Notes: generated by a model from the letters alone, not told the origin. A DNA stretch of 64,000 nucleotides from Thioclava marina (GCF_002020135.1 NZ_MPZS01000001.1:1302001-1366000); one strand, 5' to 3'; counted from the stretch's first letter, positions 52,315 to 62,098 are shown. Numbers and translations: made by a program.

Positions 52315-54273
52315 ATGGCCGACGATCTTCTGACGCCCAAGGATGAGAAAGCCTATGACGCCTCCTCGATCGAGGTGCTCGAAGGTCTCGAACCCGTGCG
52401 CAAACGCCCCGGCATGTATATCGGCGGCACGGATGAACGCGCCCTGCATCACATGGTGGCCGAGATCCTCGACAACTCGATGGATGAGGCCGTCGCCGGT
52501 CACGCATCCCGCATCGAGGTCGAACTGCTCGCCGACCATTCGATCGTCGTGCGCGACAACGGGCGCGGCATCCCGATCGACCCGCACCCGAAATTTCCCG
52601 GCAAATCCGCACTCGAGGTGATCCTCTGCACGCTGCACGCGGGCGGCAAGTTTTCGGGCGACGCCTATGAGACCTCGGGCGGTCTGCACGGGGTGGGCGC
52701 CTCGGTCGTGAACGCGCTGTCGGATCTAATGGTGGTGCAGGTCGCGAAGAACAAGGAGCTGTTCGAGCAACGCTTCTCGCGCGGCATTCCCGAAGGCCCG
52801 GTGCAGAAGATCGGCGCGGCGCCGAACCGCCGCGGCACCACCGTGACCTTCCATGCCGACGAGCAGATTTTCGGCCACCACCGTTTCAAGCCCGCCCGCC
52901 TTTTGAAGATGGTGCGCTCGAAGGCCTATCTCTTCTCGGGCGTCGAGATCCGCTGGAAATCCGAGATCGACGATGGCGAAACACCGACCGAGGCGACCTT
53001 CCACTTCCCCGGCGGCCTTGCCGATTACCTCACCGAAAGCCTCACCGGCGCGAGCACCTATGCCGACCGTCCCTTCTCGGGCAAGGTCGAGTTCCGCGAG
53101 AAGTTCAACGTGCCGGGCTCGGTCGAATGGGCGATCAACTGGACGCCCTCGCGCGACGGCTTCATCCAGAGCTACTGTAACACCGTGCCCACCCCCGAGG
53201 GCGGCACGCACGAAGCGGGCTTCTGGTCCGCGATCCTCAAGGGCATCCGCGCCTATGGCGAGCTGGTCTCGAACAAGAAGGCCGCGCAGATTACCCGCGA
53301 CGATCTGATCACGGGCGGCTGCGCGCTGGTGTCGTGCTTCATCCGCGAACCGGAATTCGTCGGCCAGACGAAGGACCGCCTTGCCACCGTCGAGGCGCAG
53401 CGCCTCGTCGAAGGCGCGGTGCGCGACCATTTCGACAACTGGCTCGCCTCGGACACGAAATCGGCCGGCGCGATCCTCGATTTCCTCGTGCTGCGCGCCG
53501 AGGAGCGCCTGCGCCGCCGTCAGGAAAAGGAAACGCAGCGCAAGACGGCCACCAAAAAGCTGCGCCTGCCCGGCAAGCTGGTCGATTGCTCGGCCACCAA
53601 TCGCGAGGGCACGGAGCTGTTCATCGTCGAGGGCGACTCGGCGGGCGGTTCGGCCAAGATGGCACGCGACCGCAAGACCCAGGCGCTGCTGCCGCTGCGC
53701 GGCAAGATCCTCAACGTGCTGGGCGCGGCAAGCTCGAAACTTGGCTCGAACCAGGAGATCAACGACCTGACGCAGGCGCTGGGTGTCGGCCTTGGCACCA
53801 AGTTCAACCCCGACGATCTGCGCTATGACAAGATCATCATCATGACCGACGCGGATGTGGACGGCGCGCACATCGCCTCGCTGCTGATGACCTTCTTCTT
53901 CACCCAGATGCGCCCGATGATTGACCAGGGGCACCTCTATCTGGCCTGCCCGCCGCTCTATCGCCTGACCCAAGGCGCGAAGCGCATCTACGTGGCCGAC
54001 GACGCCGAGAAAGAGGTGATGCTCGCCAAGGGTCTCGGCGGCAAAGGCAAGATCGACGTGCAACGCTTCAAGGGTCTGGGCGAGATGGACGCGAAGGACC
54101 TGAAAGACACCACGATGAACCCCGAAACGCGCAAGCTGATCCGGGTCACGATCCACGACGACGAGCCCGGGGAGACCGGCGATCTGGTGGAGCGTCTGAT
54201 GGGGAAAAAGCCCGAACTGCGGTTCCAGTATATTCAGGAGAACGCGCAGTTCGTGGAGGAGCTGGATGTTTGA
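52315..54273 (+). CDS. parE: DNA topoisomerase IV subunit B
   Basis: This 652-aa ATPase subunit works with ParC to unlink daughter chromosomes. The GHKL ATPase site shows EILDNSMDEAVAGHA, VRDNGRGIPIDPHPK and ETSGGLHGVGASVVNALS. The TOPRIM part has EGDSAGGSAKMARDR and MTDADVDGAHI, and the end FKGLGEMDAKDLKDTTMNPE. The length and the lack of a long C-terminal insertion favour ParE over GyrB. The ATG at 52315 starts MADDLLTPKDEKAYDASSIEVLEGLEPVR; an upstream in-frame start adds an unconserved stretch. It is monocistronic or followed within 10 bp by the HEPN-like gene. Confidence 0.94.
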   Translation: MADDLLTPKDEKAYDASSIEVLEGLEPVRKRPGMYIGGTDERALHHMVAEILDNSMDEAVAGHASRIEVELLADHSIVVRDNGRGIPIDPHPKFPGKSALEVILCTLHAGGKFSGDAYETSGGLHGVGASVVNALSDLMVVQVAKNKELFEQRFSRGIPEGPVQKIGAAPNRRGTTVTFHADEQIFGHHRFKPARLLKMVRSKAYLFSGVEIRWKSEIDDGETPTEATFHFPGGLADYLTESLTGASTYADRPFSGKVEFREKFNVPGSVEWAINWTPSRDGFIQSYCNTVPTPEGGTHEAGFWSAILKGIRAYGELVSNKKAAQITRDDLITGGCALVSCFIREPEFVGQTKDRLATVEAQRLVEGAVRDHFDNWLASDTKSAGAILDFLVLRAEERLRRRQEKETQRKTATKKLRLPGKLVDCSATNREGTELFIVEGDSAGGSAKMARDRKTQALLPLRGKILNVLGAASSKLGSNQEINDLTQALGVGLGTKFNPDDLRYDKIIIMTDADVDGAHIASLLMTFFFTQMRPMIDQGHLYLACPPLYRLTQGAKRIYVADDAEKEVMLAKGLGGKGKIDVQRFKGLGEMDAKDLKDTTMNPETRKLIRVTIHDDEPGETGDLVERLMGKKPELRFQYIQENAQFVEELDV

Positions 54274-54283
54274 GTGAGGCGCG

Positions 54284-54766
54284 GTGACGGAGCCTCGCTA
54301 TCAGGTCCAAGAAGATCTACCTGACGACTATTTGCTAGCGCTCGGAATCTACGTGCAGACTTGCGCGCGGATCGAGTTGTGGGCAGCCCGTCTCGTCTGT
54401 CTGGTGGAAGGTTTAGAGCCGACTTCTTCAGAGTTTACGAAAAGATCTGACAAACTAAGGCAATCGACGAAGCAATTAGCAGACAAATTGAAATCTACTT
54501 TAGATTCGCTTTCGCCCAGTGAAAAAGCGAAGCCAGAACTATTGGAACTTGGACAACAAATCCTGAAAAGCTTAGACGATCGACACAGAGCAGTGCACGG
54601 AGTTCATTTCATCCATGAGGGCCGTCTAGTGATCGAAGCAGGCACAAAAGGAAACAGCGAGCGGTTAAAGATAGCTGCATACGACCCAGTGCTCATACAG
54701 ATGGCCATCACAAGTGCCGATCGGGTGCTTTGCCTCCTGAAAGAGTATTGCGAGATGCATAGATGA
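54284..54766 (+). CDS. Second HEPN-like hypothetical protein (AT-rich gene)
   Basis: This 160-aa helical protein has a GTG start preceded by GAGTGAGGC and begins 10 bases after parE. SLDDRHRAVHGVHFI contains R100-x4-H105, the R-x4-6-H arrangement of HEPN domains, at a similar relative position to the gene at 3947-4537, although the two are not clearly homologous outside this motif. The gene is AT-richer than parE on one side and the GGCT gene on the other, with codons such as TTA, AAA and ATA, which suggests insertion behind parE. No antitoxin-like partner gene is adjacent. Function inferred from the motif only. Confidence 0.55.
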   Translation: MTEPRYQVQEDLPDDYLLALGIYVQTCARIELWAARLVCLVEGLEPTSSEFTKRSDKLRQSTKQLADKLKSTLDSLSPSEKAKPELLELGQQILKSLDDRHRAVHGVHFIHEGRLVIEAGTKGNSERLKIAAYDPVLIQMAITSADRVLCLLKEYCEMHR

Positions 54767-55001
54767 TATGCTCGCCCGGGCGACCAGCCCGGGCAGCGCC
54801 CGACCCTCCCCCCGGGAGGGCGCACTGGCGATGTCGGACACTGCTCGCCCCTCGTCCGGGCTTTCGAGATAAACCGCCCATCACACCCGGCGGCAAAGCG
54901 CCCACCCAAGGGTCGGGCGCTGCCCTCATCGCTTTGCACTGGCGCCCCCTGCGCCGCGACGGTCTCTTCTCGCCCGCCCCCTCCGCAAATAGAGTACGGG
55001 C
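54767..55001. repeat. GC-rich intergenic repeat region with long inverted repeats
   Basis: GGGCAGCGCCCGACCCT (54791-54807) and its exact 17-base reverse complement (54909-54925) enclose 101 bases. Inside, CCCTCCC-CCC-GGGAGGG (54804-54820) forms a small hairpin, and GCACTGGCG occurs at both ends of the region as a direct repeat. No gene. It resembles a composite REP/BIME-like extragenic element. Confidence 0.7.
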
Positions 55002-55508
55002 ATGACGCTCCCCTATCTCGCCTACGGTTCCAACCTGCTCACCGCCCGGCTTGCCGCGCGCTGCCCCTCGGCCCGCGCGATCGGGGCCGCCATGATCCTC
55101 GGCCATACGCTCGATTTCGCGAAACATGGCCGCGACGGGACCGGCAAGGCGACGATCACGCAAGGGGCGGCGCGTGCCCCCGGCGTGCTGTTCGAGATCG
55201 CGGCGGAGGACATCCCCGCGCTCGATGCGGCCGAAGGGGCGGGCGTGCACTATGAGAAGATCGAGCTGTTGCTCGAGACCGGTCAGCGTGCCTTCACCTA
55301 TCGTGCGCTGATGCGGCAGGCGGGGCTCGCGCCGTTCGACTGGTACCTCGCACTGATCCGGGCGGGCCGGCATGAGCATGGGCTGGGCCTCGAAGATCTC
55401 GCCGCCGTCACTCCCATCCCCGACCCCGAACCCAACCGCCCCGGCTTCATCGCCGCGCGCGAGGCCCTAAGCCGCGCGGGCTATCGTGACTGGCGCGCCG
55501 CGCTCTGA
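55002..55508 (+). CDS. Gamma-glutamylcyclotransferase-like protein
   Basis: This 168-aa protein begins LPYLAYGSNLLTARLAARCPSA, the YGSNL motif of the GGCT/AIG2-like fold. The catalytic Glu is expected in ALDAAEGAGVHYEK, and TGQRAFTYRALMRQAG gives the next conserved strand. Such enzymes cleave gamma-glutamyl groups, for example from glutathione-derived peptides, to 5-oxoproline. The substrate is unverified. Its 3' end overlaps the 3' end of the convergent pdeM gene by 28 bases. Confidence 0.85.
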   Translation: MTLPYLAYGSNLLTARLAARCPSARAIGAAMILGHTLDFAKHGRDGTGKATITQGAARAPGVLFEIAAEDIPALDAAEGAGVHYEKIELLLETGQRAFTYRALMRQAGLAPFDWYLALIRAGRHEHGLGLEDLAAVTPIPDPEPNRPGFIAAREALSRAGYRDWRAAL

Positions 55509-56128
55509 CCGATCGGACGCACGGGCATACCCGGCCCGGTCAGCACCGCGATCCCCGGTCCGACCAGTGCGCGCAGCTCGGGCCCGTCGCAATCCAGACC
55601 CCCGGTATAGGTGCCGAATGCGGGCAGGATCAGGTGATCGCCCCCCACCAGAAACGCCCGGTGCGACCGCCGCGCGATCTTCGCCTTCGGGTGGTAATGG
55701 CCCGACACGTCCGGCCCCGCACCCGCGATATGGCGCAGGGTGAGCGGGCCGAGACGCATGTCTTCCACCGCCCGGCCAAGCCCCACCGGATCGTGGTTGC
55801 CCGCGATCCAGACCGTCTCGATCCGTGCCGCCAGAGCGGAGAGACGCGCAGAGATCTCGGGCGCGATCTCTCCAGCGGCGCGATCGTCATCGAAGGTATC
55901 GCCAAGGCTGATCAGCCGCCGAGGCCCGATCCGCGCCACCTCCGCCTCGAGCCGCGCCACCGTGTCGAGCGTCTCGAAGGGCGGCAGCAGAGCCCCCCCG
56001 CGCCGTGCCATCCGCGCGGATTTGCCCAAATGGAGATCCGCCACGATCAGCGCCCCTTGCTCGGGCCAGTAAAGCGCGCCCGAAGGCTGCGCGATCAGGC
56101 GCACCCCGGAGAAGGTGATCTCTCTCAT
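55481..56128 (-). CDS. pdeM: Ligase-associated DNA damage response endonuclease PdeM
   Basis: This 215-aa calcineurin-like metallophosphoesterase has the metal motifs ALIVADLHLGKS (D-x-H), ISLGDTFDDD (GD), WIAGNHDP (GNHD) and SGHYHPKAKI (GHxH), the usual two-metal site. Its family is named for its genetic link with an ATP-dependent DNA ligase, an Lhr-like helicase and an exonuclease. Here it overlaps the helicase stop by 4 bases (ATGA) and clearly shares a transcript with it. The ligase and exonuclease genes are not upstream of the helicase, where ilvD lies instead. Confidence 0.9.
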   Translation of the reverse strand: MREITFSGVRLIAQPSGALYWPEQGALIVADLHLGKSARMARRGGALLPPFETLDTVARLEAEVARIGPRRLISLGDTFDDDRAAGEIAPEISARLSALAARIETVWIAGNHDPVGLGRAVEDMRLGPLTLRHIAGAGPDVSGHYHPKAKIARRSHRAFLVGGDHLILPAFGTYTGGLDCDGPELRALVGPGIAVLTGPGMPVRPIGQSAARQSR

Positions 56129-58530
56129 GCCAGCCCCGCTTCGCGCATCATCGCCTGCGCCTCTTCCTCCATCAGCCGCGCCTCGCCCGTGCCGCCCCGA
56201 ATGCCGACCTGCCCGTGTTCGAGCAGCAGCGGCGCGGCCAAAGGCGTCACATGCGGCGCGCGGATATGCACGATCTCGGAGGCCTGCGCCAGCATCTCCT
56301 CGATCCGGTCGAAATCGACGAGGCCGCGGTTCGCCTCTTCGCGGGTGATGCGCAGCAGCAGGTGGTCGGGGTCGTAGCGGCGCAAGGTGTCATAGAGAAT
56401 GTCGGAGGAAAACGTCGCCTGCTTGCCCGACTTGCGCTGCCCCGGCAGGTTGCGCTGGATCAGGCCCGCAATCGTGGCGACCGAGCGGAAGGCGCGTTTC
56501 ATCACCGCATTGCTTTCCAGCCAGTCGCGCAAACCGTCGCGCAGACCCTCCGCGGACAGAAGCGGCGCGGGGTCCTCGACGGGATCGACCGACCAGATCA
56601 GCAGCGCGTAATCGGTGGCCACGAACCCCAGAGGTCCGAGCCCCGCCTGCTCCATCCGATGCGTCAGCAGCAGCGCGAGCGTCTGATGCGCGTTGCGGCC
56701 CGCGAAGCCGTAGAGGCAAAAGAAGGCCCGACCGCCGCGCAGGAAGCTCTCGCAGGTGAGCGTGCCCGGCGCCGGCAGCGTGGAAATCTCGCATTGCAGC
56801 GCCAGCCAGTCGCGCGTGTCGGGCGGCAGCTGGTCCCAGTCCTCGGGTGAGGCGATCAGGCGCTGCACCCGCTGCGACAGCTCCAGCGAGGTCGCCATCT
56901 TCAGCCCGGAGAAGACCGCGATCTTGGGTTCTCGCGTTGCGGCATCGGTGACCTCGACGATCATCTCGCGCAGGCCCTCGTAGCGCACGACCTGACCGCC
57001 GATCAGGAATGTGTCGCCGGGCGTGAGCGAGGCGGCGAAACCTTCCTCGACCTCACCCAGGGGCGTTCCGCCGCGTCGGGACTTCCGGCGCACTTTCAGC
57101 TTCTCGGTCTCGGTGATCGTGCCGATATTCATCCGCAGATCACGCGCTGCTCGAGGATCACGCAACTGCCATTTTCCGTCGCGCTCGAGCAGCCGCTGCC
57201 AGCGGTCATAGGCGCGCAGCGCGTAGCCGCCGGTGGCACAGAACTCCAGGCAATCGTCGAAATCGGCGCGAGGCAGGGAGGTATAGGGTCCGGCGTGGCG
57301 GACCTCTTCATAAAGCGTGTCCGCCTCGAATAGCCCCGCGCAGGCCGTGAGAAGAATATGCTGGCACAAGACGTCGAGCGGACCGCGCCAGCGCCGCCCG
57401 CCTCCATCAAGATCGCCCTCTCGCACGGCCTCCAAAGCCGCCGCGCATTCGACCACCTCGAAGCGGTTCGCCGCTACGATACGGGCGCGCGAGGGTTCGT
57501 CATAGCGGTGATTGGCTCGCCCGATCCGCTGCACGAGGCGCTTGACGTTCTTCGGCGCACCGACCTGCAGGACCAGATCGACATCCCCCCAGTCGAGGCC
57601 GAGATCGAGCGACCCGGTGCAAACCACCGCCCGCAGCGCCCCGGTCGCCATCGCCTCCTCGACCTTGTGGCGGGCCTCGCGAGAGAGCGAGCCGTGATGC
57701 AGCCCGATCGGAAGCGCCTTGTCGTTGACCTCCCAGAGCGCCTGAAAGAACAGCTCCGCCTGCGCGCGGGTGTTGAGAAAGACGAGGCTGAGGCGCGCGT
57801 CTTCGATCGCCGCCATCACGTCGCGGGCTGCGTGCCGCCCGCCGCCGCCCGCCCAGGGCGCAGGGCGCTCGGTCGGCAGCATCGCGATATCTGGCGGCGG
57901 ACCGGGATCGGCTTCGATCACCCGCGCCCCGCCCATGAAACCGGCCAGCGCCTGCGGGGCCTCGACCGTGGCCGACAGGCCCGTGACGGTCAGCCCCGGC
58001 GACAGGCTGCGCAGCCGCGCCACGCCAAGCATGAGCTGATCGCCGCGTTTGCTTTCGGCGAGCGCGTGGATTTCGTCGAGCACCACCCGCCTGACCCCCG
58101 CGAAGATCTTCGGCGCCTCCGGGTAGGAGAGCATCAGCGCGAGGCTTTCGGGGGTCGTGAGCAGGATCTGCGGCGGATCGACCCTCTGACGGCGGCGCTG
58201 GCTGGAGGAAGTGTCTCCGGTGCGGTCCTCTATACGCAGGTCCAGACCGATCTCGTCGACCGGCGCGCGCAGGTTGCGCGCGATATCTTTCGAGAGTGCC
58301 TTGAGAGGCGAGACGTAAAGCGTATGCAACCCCACATACCCCTCGGCCAGATCGACGAGCGAGGGCAGAAACCCCGCCAGTGTCTTCCCGCCCCCCGTCG
58401 GCGCAATCAGGAGCGTATCTTCATGCGCCGCCAGAACCTCCAGCTGGTGCCTGTGCGGCTGCCAGCCACGGCTGGCGAACCAAACGGCAAAGCTCGGCGG
58501 CAACGGGGGTGGGGTTCGGGTATCAGGCAT
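56125..58530 (-). CDS. Ligase-associated DNA damage response DEXH-box helicase
   Basis: This 801-aa Lhr-type superfamily 2 helicase has motif [15 protein letters not shown] (residues about 43-56), motif Ia [15 protein letters not shown], motif [13 protein letters not shown] (DEIH), motif [12 protein letters not shown] and [13 protein letters not shown]. Motif VI reads [16 protein letters not shown]. The C-terminal Lhr core follows, with the winged helix and DUF4326-like part. It unwinds DNA in the ligase-associated repair pathway (family knowledge). The ATG at 58530 starts [14 protein letters not shown]; an upstream start would overlap the ilvD promoter. pdeM follows with overlap. Confidence 0.93.
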   Translation of the reverse strand: MPDTRTPPPLPPSFAVWFASRGWQPHRHQLEVLAAHEDTLLIAPTGGGKTLAGFLPSLVDLAEGYVGLHTLYVSPLKALSKDIARNLRAPVDEIGLDLRIEDRTGDTSSSQRRRQRVDPPQILLTTPESLALMLSYPEAPKIFAGVRRVVLDEIHALAESKRGDQLMLGVARLRSLSPGLTVTGLSATVEAPQALAGFMGGARVIEADPGPPPDIAMLPTERPAPWAGGGGRHAARDVMAAIEDARLSLVFLNTRAQAELFFQALWEVNDKALPIGLHHGSLSREARHKVEEAMATGALRAVVCTGSLDLGLDWGDVDLVLQVGAPKNVKRLVQRIGRANHRYDEPSRARIVAANRFEVVECAAALEAVREGDLDGGGRRWRGPLDVLCQHILLTACAGLFEADTLYEEVRHAGPYTSLPRADFDDCLEFCATGGYALRAYDRWQRLLERDGKWQLRDPRAARDLRMNIGTITETEKLKVRRKSRRGGTPLGEVEEGFAASLTPGDTFLIGGQVVRYEGLREMIVEVTDAATREPKIAVFSGLKMATSLELSQRVQRLIASPEDWDQLPPDTRDWLALQCEISTLPAPGTLTCESFLRGGRAFFCLYGFAGRNAHQTLALLLTHRMEQAGLGPLGFVATDYALLIWSVDPVEDPAPLLSAEGLRDGLRDWLESNAVMKRAFRSVATIAGLIQRNLPGQRKSGKQATFSSDILYDTLRRYDPDHLLLRITREEANRGLVDFDRIEEMLAQASEIVHIRAPHVTPLAAPLLLEHGQVGIRGGTGEARLMEEEAQAMMREAGLA

Positions 58531-58746
58531 CGGGTGATAGGTAGGCTTGAGGGCGTTTCGCACAAGAGAACGCAAATTCTACGTGCCCGCGACAGGTCGA
58601 GATCAGGACGCTCCCCAACATCTCGCACCATTGCACATCCGCCCCGCGCCATCTCGCCACTGTTCATCGCGCCGCCCATGCTATATTCAGGCCCGCGACA
58701 GGAAATTGCCCGAGTCCCCTCGGGCGCGACAGAAATGGAAAATCCC

Positions 58747-60582
58747 ATGGCGCATTATCGTTCTCGCAGATCCACCCATGGTCGCAACATGGCGGGCGCG
58801 CGCGGTCTCTGGCGTGCGACCGGCATGACCGATGACGACTTCGGCAAGCCGATCATCGCGGTGGTGAACTCGTTCACGCAATTCGTGCCCGGCCACGTCC
58901 ACCTCAAGGATCTGGGCCAGATGGTCGCGCGCGAGATCGAGAGCGCGGGCGGTGTCGCCAAGGAATTCAACACCATCGCCGTCGATGACGGAATCGCGAT
59001 GGGCCATGACGGGATGCTCTATTCGCTGCCCTCGCGCGAGGTGATCGCCGATTCCGTGGAATACATGGTCAACGCGCATTGCGCCGATGCGATGGTCTGC
59101 ATTTCGAACTGCGACAAGATCACGCCCGGCATGATGATGGCGGCGATGCGCCTGAACATCCCGGTGATCTTCGTCTCGGGCGGCCCGATGGAAGCCGGCA
59201 AGGAAGGCGCCGAGATCATCGGCCATGACCTCGATCTGGTCGATGCGATGGTGGCCGCAGCCGACGACAAATATACCGACGAGGAAGTGCTCGCGATCGA
59301 AAAGGCGGCCTGTCCGACCTGCGGGTCTTGCTCGGGCATGTTCACCGCGAACTCGATGAACTGTCTGGCCGAGGCGCTGGGTCTGGCGCTGCCGGGCAAT
59401 GGCTCGATGCTGGCCACCCATGCCGATCGCAAGGAACTGTTCCTCGAAGCCGGCCGCAAGATCGTCGAGATCACGCGCCGCCACTATGAGCTGGAAGACA
59501 AGGGCCTGCTGCCGCGCGAGATCGCGACGTTTGAGGCCTTCGAGAACGCGATGAGCCTCGATATCGCGATGGGCGGCTCGACCAACACCGTGCTGCACCT
59601 GCTGGCGATCGCGCATGAGGGCAAGGTTGATTTCACGATGGAAGACATCGACCGCCTCAGCCGCAAGGTGCCGGTGCTGTGCAAGGTCGCGCCCGCCAAG
59701 CAGGACGTCCATATGGAAGACGTGCACCGCGCGGGCGGCATCATGGGGATCCTCGGCGAGATGAACCGCGCGGGCCTGATCCATGCCGAGGCGCGCACCG
59801 TGCATTCCGAGACGATGGGCGAAGCACTCGCAAAATGGGACGTGATGACGGCCAATGACGATGCGGTGCACGAGTTCTATCGCGCGGCGCCGGGTGGCGT
59901 GCGCACCACCGAAGCCTTCTCGACCCAGAACCGCTACAAGGAGCTTGATCGCGACCGCGAAGGCGGCGTGATCCGCACGGCGGAACACGCCTTCTCGAAG
60001 GATGGCGGTCTGGCCGTTCTCTACGGCAACATCGCCGAACAGGGCTGTATCGTGAAGACCGCAGGCGTGGACGACTCGATCCTCAAATTCTCTGGCCCCG
60101 CGAAAGTCTTCGAGAGCCAGGACGACGCGGTGTCGGGCATCCTGACCGGCAAGGTTATCGAGGGCGAAGTGGTCATCATCCGCTACGAGGGCCCGCGCGG
60201 CGGTCCGGGGATGCAGGAAATGCTCTACCCGACCTCCTACCTCAAATCGAAGGGCCTCGGGGCGAAATGCGCACTGCTGACCGACGGGCGGTTCTCGGGC
60301 GGCACCTCGGGCCTCTCGATCGGGCATGTCAGCCCCGAAGCCGAGGAAGGCGGGCTGATCGGCCTCGTCGAGACCGGCGACATCATCGAGATCGACATCC
60401 CGAACCGCACGATCAACCTCGCCGTGGCCGACAATGTGCTGGCTGCGCGCCGCGAGGCGAAAGGCCCGCTGCCGTGGAAACCGGCCGCCCCGCGCAAGCG
60501 TCAGGTCTCGACCGCGCTCAAGGCCTATGCGCTTCTGGCCTCCTCGGCGGCGAAGGGCGGGGTGCGTATCCTGCCCGAGTGA
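58747..60582 (+). CDS. ilvD: Dihydroxy-acid dehydratase
   Basis: This 611-aa enzyme of branched-chain amino-acid synthesis dehydrates 2,3-dihydroxy acids to 2-oxo acids, using a [4Fe-4S] (E. coli-type) or [2Fe-2S] cluster. Cluster and active-site segments are visible: [45 protein letters not shown] and the start [22 protein letters not shown]. Length and the [11 protein letters not shown] start fit the E. coli IlvD group. The ATG at 58747 matches that start; an ATG at 58735 would add four residues. It is divergent from the helicase gene. A leader hairpin (GCCCGAG/CTCGGGC, 58708-58725) lies before it. Confidence 0.95.
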   Translation: MAHYRSRRSTHGRNMAGARGLWRATGMTDDDFGKPIIAVVNSFTQFVPGHVHLKDLGQMVAREIESAGGVAKEFNTIAVDDGIAMGHDGMLYSLPSREVIADSVEYMVNAHCADAMVCISNCDKITPGMMMAAMRLNIPVIFVSGGPMEAGKEGAEIIGHDLDLVDAMVAAADDKYTDEEVLAIEKAACPTCGSCSGMFTANSMNCLAEALGLALPGNGSMLATHADRKELFLEAGRKIVEITRRHYELEDKGLLPREIATFEAFENAMSLDIAMGGSTNTVLHLLAIAHEGKVDFTMEDIDRLSRKVPVLCKVAPAKQDVHMEDVHRAGGIMGILGEMNRAGLIHAEARTVHSETMGEALAKWDVMTANDDAVHEFYRAAPGGVRTTEAFSTQNRYKELDRDREGGVIRTAEHAFSKDGGLAVLYGNIAEQGCIVKTAGVDDSILKFSGPAKVFESQDDAVSGILTGKVIEGEVVIIRYEGPRGGPGMQEMLYPTSYLKSKGLGAKCALLTDGRFSGGTSGLSIGHVSPEAEEGGLIGLVETGDIIEIDIPNRTINLAVADNVLAARREAKGPLPWKPAAPRKRQVSTALKAYALLASSAAKGGVRILPE

Positions 60583-60603
60583 CCTCGCGCCGAAACTGCT
60601 CAA

Positions 60604-60636
60604 GCGGCCGTCCCTCGGGGCGGCCGTTCTCGTTTG
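60604..60636 (+). terminator. Probable terminator of ilvD
   Basis: CGGCCG...CGGCCG with an internal CCC/GGG forms a strong GC stem (60605-60626), 22 bases after the ilvD stop, followed by TTCTCGTTTG. Confidence 0.6.
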
Positions 60637-60652
60637 GGGCATGGCGCCCCAT

Positions 60653-61507
60653 TCACACCCCGAGCCGGTCCAGCAACCCCGCGACCATCCCGTGATAACC
60701 CGACCCGAACAGGCGCACATGCACCAGCGCGGGCCAGAGCTGGTAGATCGAGCGACGCACTTGCCAGCCGGGGGCGAGCGGGCCATAGGCCGCTTGAAAC
60801 TCCGGATGAGGCGCGCCGAACAGATGCAGCATGGCGAGATCGACCTCGCCATCGCCATAATAGCTCGCCGGGTCGATCACCCCGCTCAGCCTCCCGCCCG
60901 AAGCCAGCACGTTCCCCGTCCAGAGATCGCCATGGAGCAAGGCCGGGGCCGGCTGAGCAGGGAGGTGGTCTGGCAATCGCGCGGCGAGCGCATCAATCCG
61001 GTGCGCGAGCGCGGCAGGCAGAAACGGCGACGCGGGCAGGAGCCGCCGCTCGGCCCAGAAGGACGGCCAGTCCGCGAGCGGCGCATTGGGGATCAAGACA
61101 GGGCCGAAGGCGTAATCCTCGCCCCAGCCAAAGGGCCGCGCGGGATCGAAACCGGGACTGCGGGACGGCGCGCCATGCACCCCGCGCAGCATCGTGCCGA
61201 GCTCTGACCACCCCGGCGCGCGAAGAGCTCCCTGATCGGGTAGCATTTCCATGACGAGAAGGTCTTCGCACACAGCGAGAACGCAAGGTACGCGTGCACC
61301 GGCAGCCCGCAGAGCCGCGAGCATCCGTGCCTCGACCTGCGGCGCGGGCCCGCCCTTGGCGACCGCCTTGCGACCATCGGCGAGAAAGAGCGCCACGACC
61401 GGGCTCAGATCGCCACCAGCGAGCGGTCGAGCCTCGACCAGTTCGGCACCGAGCAGTTGTGCCGCCCGCCCCGCCAGATCGATCGCACCGCCATTTCGCT
61501 CTCGCAT
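60653..61507 (-). CDS. Fructosamine kinase family protein
   Basis: This 284-aa aminoglycoside-phosphotransferase-like kinase has the catalytic loop ALLHGDLWTGNVLA (HGD-x4-N) and the magnesium motif GVIDPASYYGDGEVDLAM (IDP in place of IDW). The N-lobe Lys lies in KAVAKGGPAPQ, and LLVMEML is the hinge. Fructosamine-3-kinases phosphorylate glycated lysines so that they deglycate, but bacterial family members also act on other sugar-amines, so the substrate is uncertain. The ATG at 61507 starts MRERNGGAIDLAG; the frame before it is unconserved. It is convergent with ilvD. Confidence 0.88.
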   Translation of the reverse strand: MRERNGGAIDLAGRAAQLLGAELVEARPLAGGDLSPVVALFLADGRKAVAKGGPAPQVEARMLAALRAAGARVPCVLAVCEDLLVMEMLPDQGALRAPGWSELGTMLRGVHGAPSRSPGFDPARPFGWGEDYAFGPVLIPNAPLADWPSFWAERRLLPASPFLPAALAHRIDALAARLPDHLPAQPAPALLHGDLWTGNVLASGGRLSGVIDPASYYGDGEVDLAMLHLFGAPHPEFQAAYGPLAPGWQVRRSIYQLWPALVHVRLFGSGYHGMVAGLLDRLGV

Positions 61508-62035
61508 TCTCACCCCCAAATCACACATTTTCGCGATGTGCTCGTCCCAAGCTGCACCGGCCTTCCTGCGTCACGGACCCGAGAATATACCCGTGACCGC
61601 GCTGCCCGATGCCACCGGCTCCCCGGATTTTCAGGCGCACCGCATCGGATAAACCCTGCCAGGTTGACGTTACGGACCGGCGAAGTTTTGCCGGAGGCGA
61701 GGGCGAACACAGTTGCACTCACCACAACTATAGGTGCAAATGCGGCGAATTGCGTGGTAGCGCCCGACGTGGCTTTGCGATCAAGTGAGACTGGAGAGAA
61801 AGCCAAAAGAATCAAAAGCGTGTTTTTTCCCGGTGCACAGAACCGTGCGCTGCGAGGGATCAGCACGAAAGGGCTGAACGTTACCGAGGGCGTTGCGTGA
61901 TCACCGCCTCTTTCGGGGCGTCACGAGACCCTGACGGAGATTCCCCACACAAGTCTCTGTCGGGCAGCAGCCGCCGCATCCCCTTTGCGGCGGCTGCGAC
62001 TTTTCCAGAAGGCAGGCAGGTTCGAACGCAGGAGT
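61508..62035. other. Gene-poor stretch with a possible transcript ending at a plus-strand hairpin
   Basis: No clear gene. A plus-strand frame from about 61664 (TTG) to a TGA at 61898-61900 gives 78 codons, LTLRTGEVLPEARA and onward, ending STKGLNVTEGVA, with codons rare here (TTA, ATA, AGA, CGA) and no ribosome site. TTGCAC/GTGCAA (61713-61739) is a short inverted repeat. The stretch is AT-richer than its neighbours. It may be a gene remnant, a small-RNA gene or simply old acquired DNA. Confidence 0.4.
61967..62005 (+). terminator. Terminator-like hairpin without an upstream gene
   Basis: A perfect 12-bp stem GCAGCCGCCGCA / TGCGGCGGCTGC (61967-61997, loop of 7) is followed by GACTTTTCC. It points to a plus-strand transcript, although the nearest plus-strand gene (ilvD) ended 1.4 kb earlier and has its own terminator. 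Confidence 0.65.
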
Positions 62036-62098
62036 GGGGGCGCTGCCCCCGTCGCCTGACGGCGCCTCCCCCGAGATATTTGGATCAAGAAGAAGGCT
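62036..62098 (+). repeat. Dispersed 3'-UTR element, copy 3 (poxB end)
   Basis: The copy reads GGGGGCGCTGCCCCC, then CGTCGCCTGACGGCG, then CCTCCCCCGAGATATTTGG and ATCAAGAAGAAGG. The two first parts are hairpins. It aligns with the reverse complement of copy 2 over its whole length. In the poxB mRNA AAATATCTCGGGGG begins 16 bases after the stop. Confidence 0.8.

Noticed and set aside
57358-58746. A longer ilvD start far upstream in the same frame
   Set aside because: The extension lies wholly antisense to the helicase gene and lacks conservation; ilvD families start at MAHYRS.
58687-60858. Minus-strand open frame of 723 codons opposite ilvD
   Set aside because: The ilvD motifs are complete on the plus strand and no ribosome site supports the antisense frame.
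61510-61866. A 118-aa minus-strand frame between the kinase-like gene and poxB
   Set aside because: It overlaps a competing plus-strand frame of equal quality and has no ribosome site. I list the region as uncertain instead.
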